Assembly (NCBI GenBank): GCA_029987115.1
Contig: DALTWK010000016.1
Coordinates: 1-20,489 of the forward strand
Length of the DNA: 20,489 bases
Source of the DNA: Methanocorpusculum sp.
GTDB taxonomy: Archaea; Halobacteriota; Methanomicrobia; Methanomicrobiales; Methanocorpusculaceae
Direction of reading: 5' to 3'
Position 1 is the first letter of the stretch; each line of letters begins with the position of its first letter. Below, one piece after another: positions 14,553-20,489 of the stretch. Under the pieces are notes generated by a model. It did not search any database. It was not told the DNA's origin and worked only from the letters and a program-made list of their open reading frames with translations. The position numbers and the translations under genes were made by a program.

Positions 14553-14614
14553 GAACTCTCAAAATATCAATCAGATTCCTATTATTCTGGCTAGATTTTG
14601 TTTTTTCAAAAGGA

Positions 14615-14674
14615 CATATTTAAGTTGTGGGGGGTCAACTATGATATGATATCTCAATTTCCGTTTCGAAACGG
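14615..14674 (+). promoter_or_regulatory. Promoter and palindromes upstream of the EctB-like gene
   Basis: A TATA-like CATATTTAAG (14615-14624) is followed at the expected start region by AGTTG-N8-CAACT with a run of six G in the loop (14623-14640), GATATGATATC (14643-14653 region), and a perfect 14-base palindrome CCGTTTCGAAACGG (14661-14674). The leader to the ATG would be about 80 bases, unusually long beside the near-leaderless genes in this window, leaving room for regulation of the aminotransferase. No known regulator can be named. Confidence 0.4.
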
Positions 14675-14727
14675 GTGAAGTAGATTTCCTATACATTCAT
14701 ACTATCCGACAAAAAGGGGTGTGGTTT

Positions 14728-16020
14728 ATGGGTACTGAGAAAAACATAAATAAGGTTGAAACAAGTATCTTCGAGAAATACGAGAGCAACGTACGGTCCT
14801 ATTGCAGAAAATACCCTGTCATTTTTACGAGAGCGAATGGTTCACTGCTCTACGATCAGGACAATAGGGAATACATTGATTTCCTTTGCGGGGCAGGTGC
14901 ACTGAACTTTGGACATAACAACGAGGAAGTGAAAAAAGAAGTCATCCGCTACATTGAAGAAGATGGTATGATTCATGGTTTGGATCTTTATTCAAGGGCC
15001 AAGGCGGAGTTCATTCAGACACTCGAGGAAAAGATTCTCCAACCGAGAGGGCTGAACTACAAGGTCATGTTCCCAGGACCAGCAGGAACTCTGGCAGTAG
15101 AAGCAGGTTTGAAAGTTGCTCGTAAGGCAACTGGACGATCCAATGTTTTCGCTTTGATGGGTGGTTTTCATGGAATGTCTATCGGTGCACTTGAAGCAAC
15201 ATCCGAAGAACTCGCTCGCAAGGCATCTGGGGTTGTTCTTGGAAATGTCACTCGTATTCCACACCCGTTAGACAATCCAAACTTCGACACTATTGGCTAC
15301 ATGGAGATGCTTCTCTCAAATGATCATAGTGGTGTAGAAAAGCCAGCTGCTTTGCTTGTTGAGACTGTTCAAGGAGAAGGAGGAATTAATATTCTCCCGG
15401 CTGAATGGCTAAGACAGGCACGTGCTCTCTGCAATAAGTATGGAGTTCTACTCATTTGCGACGAAATCCAGGCAGGGTGTGGAAGAACTGGGCCGTTCTT
15501 CTCATTTGAACGTGCAGGAATAGTCCCAGATATCGTTCTGATGGCAAAGTCTATCGGTGGAATTGGTATGCCGCTTGCAATCACTCTGTTGAAACCAGAG
15601 TATGATGTTCTATCTCCTGGGGAACACAATGGAACATTCCGCGGATTTAACCTTGCCTTTGTTGCGGGAAAAGCAGCACTCGATATATATGTCCGCGACA
15701 ACCTCGAAAAGGTGGCAAAGCACAAGGAAGATATCATTCGCTCATTCTTTGACGAGAACTTGCCAAAGCTTGCTGATAACATCTCGGCTCGCGGTGCTGG
15801 TGTGATGTGGGGTGTTGACTTCGGTGCATACTCTCCAAAACTTGCTTTCAACATCCGAAAAATTTGTTTCGATCATGGTGTCATCCTCGAGCTCTGCGGT
15901 AGAGAAGACACTGTTGTAAAGATTATGGCTGCAATAACAATCCCTGATGACATTCTGCTAAAAGGTCTGCAGGTGGTCTTTGAAGCTATCAAAGAGGCAA
16001 TGTCTTCTCCTCTGGAATAA
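14728..16020 (+). CDS. EctB-like diaminobutyrate--2-oxoglutarate aminotransferase
   Basis: 431 codons including stop, from the ATG at 14728, preceded by AGGGGTG six bases upstream; a GTG at 14719 in the same frame overlaps that ribosome binding site. Class III PLP aminotransferase. Residues (from this ATG): ESNVRSYCRKYPVIF near the start and DFLCGAGALNFGHNN are typical of EctB; FPGPAGTLAVEAGLK is the PLP-phosphate region, CDEIQAGCGRTG holds the cofactor aspartate (D245), and MAKSIGG the Schiff-base lysine (K274). GEHNGTFRGFNLAFV is a strong EctB-type block. EctB interconverts aspartate semialdehyde and 2,4-diaminobutyrate with glutamate. The ectA and ectC partners are not next to it, so it may serve diaminobutyrate or diaminopropane metabolism rather than ectoine. 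Related gamma-aminotransferases cannot be excluded. Confidence 0.82.
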   Translation: MGTEKNINKVETSIFEKYESNVRSYCRKYPVIFTRANGSLLYDQDNREYIDFLCGAGALNFGHNNEEVKKEVIRYIEEDGMIHGLDLYSRAKAEFIQTLEEKILQPRGLNYKVMFPGPAGTLAVEAGLKVARKATGRSNVFALMGGFHGMSIGALEATSEELARKASGVVLGNVTRIPHPLDNPNFDTIGYMEMLLSNDHSGVEKPAALLVETVQGEGGINILPAEWLRQARALCNKYGVLLICDEIQAGCGRTGPFFSFERAGIVPDIVLMAKSIGGIGMPLAITLLKPEYDVLSPGEHNGTFRGFNLAFVAGKAALDIYVRDNLEKVAKHKEDIIRSFFDENLPKLADNISARGAGVMWGVDFGAYSPKLAFNIRKICFDHGVILELCGREDTVVKIMAAITIPDDILLKGLQVVFEAIKEAMSSPLE

Positions 16021-16035
16021 TAAATCCAGAGTTTG

Positions 16036-16050
16036 TTTTTTTTTCTTTTT
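16036..16050 (+). terminator. T-run terminator after the EctB-like gene
   Basis: Nine T residues, one C and five more T residues begin 16 bases after the aminotransferase stop. Such U-rich tracts are sufficient for archaeal RNA polymerase termination. No strong hairpin precedes it. Confidence 0.5.
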
Positions 16051-16168
16051 GTATTACACTGATTCTTTGAGAGCCTACCTTGGGAACAAATTATACGCCT
16101 TATCTCAACGGATTCATTCTTTTTCACTCAGTATCAAAAATAATGAACGTTCCGATTATCATTAGAAA

Positions 16169-16201
16169 CCCTTAAAGGGCTTTACACCCATATTTAAATA
16201 T
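16169..16201 (+). promoter_or_regulatory. Two palindromes upstream of the ADP-ribosylglycohydrolase-like gene
   Basis: CCCTTAAAGGG (16169-16179, five-base arms around one base) and ATATTTAAATAT (16190-16201, perfect 12-base palindrome) lie immediately before the ATG at 16204. The second looks like a TATA box but is too close for a start upstream of this ATG; the first lies at the right distance (about 27 bases) for a leaderless transcript. Which one acts as TATA is undecided. Confidence 0.35.
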
Positions 16202-16203
16202 CT

Positions 16204-17154
16204 ATGCTTGATAAGTATCAGGGCTGTCTGGTTGGTGCTGTGCTTGGTTCTGCTCTAGGAATGTCTAGCGATCAGATGCCGGTCCGCCCGCGAACAGCTC
16301 TTTCATTCGGACGTGCTTATCCCAGTCATCCGAATCACAATCTGCTTCCTGGACAGTACTCGGGAGACGGTGTTATCATACTTATCGCTTCACGGAACCT
16401 TTCTGAGGGAAGATTTGATGCAGAAGCCTATGCTAGAGAATTGCACCGAGCATATCGTTTGAATAAATTGCGCAGTCCAGATGGGGCGGTTTTTTCGGTT
16501 TGTCGAAAGATAGATTCAAGCAAAAATTATCTTGGATCTGCAGTGTACTCTGAGACTGCAGGTTGTCTTGCTCTTTCAATTCCATTTGCTTTGCGATATA
16601 CTAATCGGAAGGCTATGGCTACAGAACTTGTATCAGCTGTATCGGTGACGCATACTCATCCAGCGTCACTCGCGGCGTCTATCGGTTTCTCACTTTTATT
16701 AAATACACTAGTGCAGACTGGTGAGGTTGATGAAGCATTTGCCGCTCTTGACTCCGCTGCACAGAATATGGACACTTCTCTTTTGTGCCGTCTATTGGAT
16801 GCCTACCGTTTTGCGCAATCTCGGATGAGTGTTGTTGAAGCAGCAAACATTATCGGTACGACGTCTCTTGTGTATCATACGCTTCCAATGGCGATGTTTC
16901 TCTGTCGGCGGTTTACAACGCCGGAAGAGATATTAGAAGCTGCGGTTTCAATTGGTGGAAATGCCGGCACTATTTCCATGCTTTGCGGCGCATTTGTCGG
17001 TGCAAAGTATGGTTTATCGAATCTTCCGTCGGGATTGCTTACGAAACTGGAACGTGCGGGCATCTTTGCTGAACTCGCTACGACATTTTATACAATGGAA
17101 CATTCCCCAAAGAATGAGGAACCAAAAGAGAAATCTTCCAACGAATATGAATAA
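16204..17154 (+). CDS. ADP-ribosylglycohydrolase (DraG/ARH) family protein, metal site degenerate
   Basis: 316 aa, normal family length. The family opening YQGCLVGAVLGSALG (5-19), the middle GxA...ETAGCLALSIPFAL (111-130), VTHTHP (148-153) and final GAFVGAKYG (262-270) are clear. Active members bind two metal ions through a T-D-D-T loop and a G-G-D-T-D-T-I segment. Here these read SGDG (53-56) and GGNAGTIS (251-258), so most ligand aspartates are gone (D to G, D to N, D to G). It is therefore probably inactive as a classical hydrolase, or has changed function, perhaps binding ADP-ribose or related nucleotides. DraG removes ADP-ribose from NifH in bacteria; a NifH-like gene lies 3.3 kb away, but no DraT is seen. 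The tail (302-316) is charged and non-conserved. Confidence 0.82.
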   Translation: MLDKYQGCLVGAVLGSALGMSSDQMPVRPRTALSFGRAYPSHPNHNLLPGQYSGDGVIILIASRNLSEGRFDAEAYARELHRAYRLNKLRSPDGAVFSVCRKIDSSKNYLGSAVYSETAGCLALSIPFALRYTNRKAMATELVSAVSVTHTHPASLAASIGFSLLLNTLVQTGEVDEAFAALDSAAQNMDTSLLCRLLDAYRFAQSRMSVVEAANIIGTTSLVYHTLPMAMFLCRRFTTPEEILEAAVSIGGNAGTISMLCGAFVGAKYGLSNLPSGLLTKLERAGIFAELATTFYTMEHSPKNEEPKEKSSNEYE

Positions 17155-17428
17155 GATTATGTGCGTCTGTCCAGAAACGACATAATCCCTCTTCTACATA
17201 AAAAAACTAATTTGAATCATAAACCTCATCTATTATAGGTGATTATATCCACATTTTCTATTCATTCAAAGGTGTATGTTTTTCATATTAAATGGATAAT
17301 GAATGATAGTTTTACGTTTTCATCTTAATGTTGTTAAAAAGTTTTCACCTCTCAACATTTGATTTATTGAATTGTTTTCCCTCGTTGACAGCGTAGGTAT
17401 ATCTCCCAATAACTGCAAATAATAACAC

Positions 17429-18421
17429 ATGGATATCGCGATAGTAGGCGCATCCGGTTACGCCGGGGGTGAACTCATCAGACTGCTCCTTGGACACAAA
17501 GAAGCAAACATAGTCTGTGCCACCTCACGGAAACTTGTCGGAACGCCGGTTTCCAAAGATCATCTTCAGTTGAAGAATCTGATTGACCTTGATTACACTA
17601 ATCCAGCTGTCGAAGACATCGATGCGGATTTCGTTTTCCTTGCTGTTCCACACACTGCTGCTATGCAGTATGCTGGAACTCTGAAGGAAAAGGGTATAAA
17701 AACCGTTGATTTTTCAGCAGATTATCGCCTCCCACAGGATATCTATGAGAAAACCTATGGTGTGAATCACTCTGCCTACTTCAAAGCTCCGTATGGTCTA
17801 CCGGAGCTTCACCGTGCCGAAATTAAGGGGGCGTCATTTGTTGCTAACCCAGGATGTTTCCCCACTGGAGCAACACTTGCAGCTGCACCGATTGCGCGGT
17901 TTGCCAAGACAATTATCTATGACTCCAAGAGCGGTGTATCTGGTGCTGGCGACTCGGTATCTGAAACGACCCACTATCCGAACGTTGATGAAAATATATC
18001 CCCCTATAAAATAACAGTACATCGTCATGTTCCAGAGATGCGCCAGCAGATGGCGTTTTTGGGATCTTCTGCGAAGGTATATTTCACCCCACATTTACTG
18101 CCCGCCATTCGTGGTATAATAACGACTGCTCACATTCTTTTATCTGATCCGCTCTCCCGTGAGGAAATTGCCGAGATGTATGAGAAGTTCTATCGCGATG
18201 AATACTTCGTGCGTCTGCAGACTCCTAAACTTGGCGCAGTTCGCGGTTCAAATTTCTGTGATGTGAGTTGGGAACTTGAAGATGATGGTAGACGTCTGGT
18301 TGCTGTGTCCGCTATAGATAACTTGGTAAAGGGAGCCGCAGGTCAGGCTGTGCAAAACATGAACATAATGTGTGGATTTGATGAAGTAGAAGGTCTCCGC
18401 TTCCCAGGAATGTTCCCATGA
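17429..18421 (+). CDS. argC: N-acetyl-gamma-glutamyl-phosphate reductase
   Basis: 330 aa. Third step of arginine synthesis: NADPH reduction of N-acetylglutamyl phosphate to the semialdehyde. N-terminal nucleotide-binding motif GASGYAGGELIRLL (7-20), catalytic cysteine in NPGCFPTG (C143), and HRHVPEM, the catalytic histidine block of ArgC. Standard length. First gene of argC-argJ-argB, with the argJ start overlapping its stop by four bases (ATGA). A TATA-like GGTATATCTC (about 17396-17405) is only about 25-30 bases from the ATG, so the mRNA is probably leaderless. Confidence 0.97.
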   Translation: MDIAIVGASGYAGGELIRLLLGHKEANIVCATSRKLVGTPVSKDHLQLKNLIDLDYTNPAVEDIDADFVFLAVPHTAAMQYAGTLKEKGIKTVDFSADYRLPQDIYEKTYGVNHSAYFKAPYGLPELHRAEIKGASFVANPGCFPTGATLAAAPIARFAKTIIYDSKSGVSGAGDSVSETTHYPNVDENISPYKITVHRHVPEMRQQMAFLGSSAKVYFTPHLLPAIRGIITTAHILLSDPLSREEIAEMYEKFYRDEYFVRLQTPKLGAVRGSNFCDVSWELEDDGRRLVAVSAIDNLVKGAAGQAVQNMNIMCGFDEVEGLRFPGMFP

Positions 18422-19575
18422 CTGACGATTTCAAAAGTATTTGTGCTGTAGATGGAGTAACCGCTGGCGGCGTGAAGGAGGGTAAATTCGGACTTGCTTT
18501 GATTCAGGCATCTGGAACTGGAGCGGCGGTTTTTACAAAGAACCGCGTCCGGGCTCCTGTTGTAAACCTGATGGCGGAACGTACAATCCGTGGAAAACTA
18601 GACGGTATAATTGTCAACAGCGGATGCGCCAACGCTTACACCGGAAAACGTGGGTTTGAAGATGCGAAGAAAATGGCCTCAATTGGAGCCGAAGTGCTCG
18701 GTATTGATGAGTTATCTTGTGGTGTTGCAAGTACGGGTGTTATAGGCAGATATCTGGATTTGGATTTAATTAAACGTCAGGCATTATCGGTAACTATGGC
18801 ACATTCCGCTGAAGCAGAGATTGCTGCTGCTAAAGCTATTATGACGACCGATACTGTTCAAAAACATGCTCTTGTTCAGGCAGATGGTTTTACCGTTGCC
18901 GGAATCTGCAAAGGTTCCGGAATGATAGCACCGAACATGGGAACCATGCTATCCTTTGTTTATACGGATGCGGAAGTTTCTGCAGACACCCTCCGTGATT
19001 GTCTCCGCTTAGCAGTGAAGCGTTCGCTGAACCGTGTTGTAGTCGATGGCGACGAAAGTACGAACGACTCACTTTTTTGTACGGCAACTGGTGAAGCAGG
19101 TCATGTTTCAAAGGAGAAGTTCTCTGTTGCACTAGAGGAAGCATGTGTACAGCTTGCTAAGCAGATTGCTGCAGATGGCGAGGGAGCTTCGAAGATGCTT
19201 GAGGTTCGGGTGACTGGTTGTCGTCGTGAAGATGATGCAGAAACGATAGCAAAGGCAGTTGTCCGTTCTCCGTTGGTAAAAGCAGCGGTGTATGGCGAAG
19301 ATCCGAACTGGGGTCGTGTGGTTTGTGCTGCGGGTTACTCGGGTGTGGAGTTCGATGTTGACGAACTCTCGCTATCGATAGGTGATGGTGCAGATGAAAT
19401 AGAACTTGTTCACAATGGGGAGATTACTGCTGACTTAGTAAAGGCGAAGGAAGCTATGAAAGGAAAGCACGTCGTCTTTACGTTGACACTTGAATCTGGA
19501 TCTGCCTCGGCTACTGCATGGGGTTGTGATTTGACGGAAGGCTACGTAGAAATCAACGGGAAGTATACAACATGA
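18418..19575 (+). CDS. argJ: Glutamate N-acetyltransferase / ornithine acetyltransferase
   Basis: 385 aa. ArgJ recycles the acetyl group from N-acetylornithine to glutamate; bifunctional forms also use acetyl-CoA. The precursor self-cleaves before a conserved threonine. Here KGSGMIAPNMGTML (165-178) places the nucleophile at T176, with glycine (G175) before it instead of the alanine usual in this family. Other blocks: NSGCANAYTG (67-76), GVASTGVIGR (102-111), DGDESTNDS and EDPNWGR. Overlaps argC and argB by four bases each, so translation is probably coupled. Whether it is mono- or bifunctional cannot be told from sequence; no argA-like gene is in the window. Confidence 0.97.
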   Translation: MTDDFKSICAVDGVTAGGVKEGKFGLALIQASGTGAAVFTKNRVRAPVVNLMAERTIRGKLDGIIVNSGCANAYTGKRGFEDAKKMASIGAEVLGIDELSCGVASTGVIGRYLDLDLIKRQALSVTMAHSAEAEIAAAKAIMTTDTVQKHALVQADGFTVAGICKGSGMIAPNMGTMLSFVYTDAEVSADTLRDCLRLAVKRSLNRVVVDGDESTNDSLFCTATGEAGHVSKEKFSVALEEACVQLAKQIAADGEGASKMLEVRVTGCRREDDAETIAKAVVRSPLVKAAVYGEDPNWGRVVCAAGYSGVEFDVDELSLSIGDGADEIELVHNGEITADLVKAKEAMKGKHVVFTLTLESGSASATAWGCDLTEGYVEINGKYTT

Positions 19576-20465
19576 TGGAATCAACTAGACAAAGTCTTTT
19601 AATGGAAGCGCTTCCGTACATTCGGAAGTTTCACAAGAAAACGATTGTAATCAAACTAGGTGGACACGCCATGGTCGATCAAGAAATCTTGAATTCGATT
19701 GTTGAGGATGCGGTTCTTCTGCACTATGTTGGCATGCGTGTAGTTTTAGTCCATGGAGGAGGGCCGGAGATTACGCAGAAGATGAAGGACATGGGGAAAG
19801 ATCCGCAATTTGTTGGCGGTCTCCGTGTTACGGACAAAGATACACTGGAAGTTGCCCAAATGGTGCTTGCTGGAAAGATTAACGGTGAGATTGTATCGAT
19901 GGTTGCGCGTAATGGGGCAAAAGCAGTCGGTATTTCTGGGTGTGATGGTAGCATGGTTATTGCGCAGAAAACAGCACCGCGAAAAGTTGCAGTTGATGGA
20001 AAAGAGATTGAAGTAGATCTCGGTTTTGTAGGAGATATTCGTGAAGTCAATCCAGATCTTATAGAGAGATTGTTAGATGCTGGTTATATCCCGGTGGTTT
20101 CACCTTTGGCAATCGATCGTAAAGGAAACAATCTAAATATAAACGCGGATACGATGGCTGGAGAATTAGCCATATCGATGAAAGCGTTCAAGCTGATTTC
20201 TCTAACCGATGTGGACGGTGTTATGAATACGGATCGGACGAAAGTCTATCATCGCTTGACATTGAAGGATGTCGATAACCTGATGGAAGATGGTACAATT
20301 TCCGGTGGCATGATTCCAAAACTCGAAGCGAGTGTAAATGCAGTAAGACACGGAGTTGATGGAGCGCATGTGGTCAATGGAAATGCTGAACACAATTTGC
20401 TTCTTGAGCTATTCACAGATGATGGTGTCGGTACGATGATAACTTCATCGATGCTCCCACTCTAA
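19572..20465 (+). CDS. argB: N-acetylglutamate kinase
   Basis: 297 aa. Phosphorylates N-acetylglutamate with ATP, the committed step of the cyclic arginine pathway. KLGGHAM (29-35) and HGGGPEI are the phosphate-binding glycine loops, NINADTMAGELA carries the substrate and transition-state residues, and NAEHNLLLELFTDDGVGTMI closes the fold. An N-terminal helix of about 20 residues before the first strand (QSLLMEALPYIRKF) matches the extension of hexameric, arginine-inhibited kinases such as those of Pseudomonas and Thermotoga, consistent with ArgJ recycling where this kinase is the feedback point. Two adjacent ATGs (19572 and 19575) are possible; either overlaps or abuts the argJ stop. A six-T run follows at 20473-20478. 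Confidence 0.97.
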   Translation: MMESTRQSLLMEALPYIRKFHKKTIVIKLGGHAMVDQEILNSIVEDAVLLHYVGMRVVLVHGGGPEITQKMKDMGKDPQFVGGLRVTDKDTLEVAQMVLAGKINGEIVSMVARNGAKAVGISGCDGSMVIAQKTAPRKVAVDGKEIEVDLGFVGDIREVNPDLIERLLDAGYIPVVSPLAIDRKGNNLNINADTMAGELAISMKAFKLISLTDVDGVMNTDRTKVYHRLTLKDVDNLMEDGTISGGMIPKLEASVNAVRHGVDGAHVVNGNAEHNLLLELFTDDGVGTMITSSMLPL

Positions 20466-20489
20466 CATCTTCTTTTTTAATAATTGTTC

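Noticed and set aside
15369..15854. 161-codon minus-strand open frame inside the EctB-like gene
   Set aside because: Antisense shadow of a conserved aminotransferase, no motif or promoter.
14728..16020. Ectoine biosynthesis cluster
   Set aside because: Only the ectB-type gene is present; flanking genes are not ectA, ectC or ask.

Overview
The window looks like a chromosomal segment of a methanogenic euryarchaeon, probably of the Methanomicrobia. Archaeal marker genes (KEOPS Cgi121, Hel308 helicase, Rio1 kinase, a Pno1/Dim2-type KH protein) lie next to arylacetate-CoA ligases, NikR and a nitrogenase-like operon, and AT-rich TATA-like boxes precede several genes, some close enough to the start codon to suggest leaderless mRNAs. 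The exact genus cannot be fixed from this sequence alone. There are no rRNA or tRNA genes, insertion sequences or CRISPR arrays.

Layout. (1) 157-5855, minus strand: three short operons, namely birA plus a GNAT acetyltransferase, rio1 plus the KH protein, and hel308 plus cgi121. These are housekeeping information-processing genes. (2) 6110-9144, plus strand: two tandem phenylacetate-CoA ligase paralogues and a double-ACT protein, a likely arylacetate-uptake operon feeding aromatic amino acid synthesis. (3) 9145-9405: a GC-rich, foldable patch with its own TATA-like box and a T-run, a candidate small RNA, followed by the promoter of nikR. (4) 9406-9825: NikR, nickel-responsive regulator. (5) 9930-12917, minus strand: a three-gene overlapping operon encoding a NifH-like reductase and two different, short NifD/NifK-like subunits that both keep P-cluster-type cysteines. 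It fits neither a true nitrogenase nor the F430 enzyme CfbCD as I remember it, and is the most likely uncharacterised system here. (6) 13026-16020, plus strand: a bacterial-style PLP Orn/Lys/Arg decarboxylase, divergent from the nitrogenase-like operon across a palindrome-rich shared promoter, then an EctB-like diaminobutyrate aminotransferase. (7) 16204-17154: an ADP-ribosylglycohydrolase-family protein whose metal-binding aspartates are largely lost. (8) 17429-20465: argC-argJ-argB, overlapping arginine genes using the acetyl-recycling route.

The central block (5 to 7) is the accessory-looking part: a nitrogenase-like redox enzyme, amino acid decarboxylation and transamination, and a degenerate relative of DraG, the enzyme that reverses ADP-ribosylation of NifH. 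Whether these work together is inference; only the shared divergent promoter physically ties the decarboxylase to the nitrogenase-like operon.
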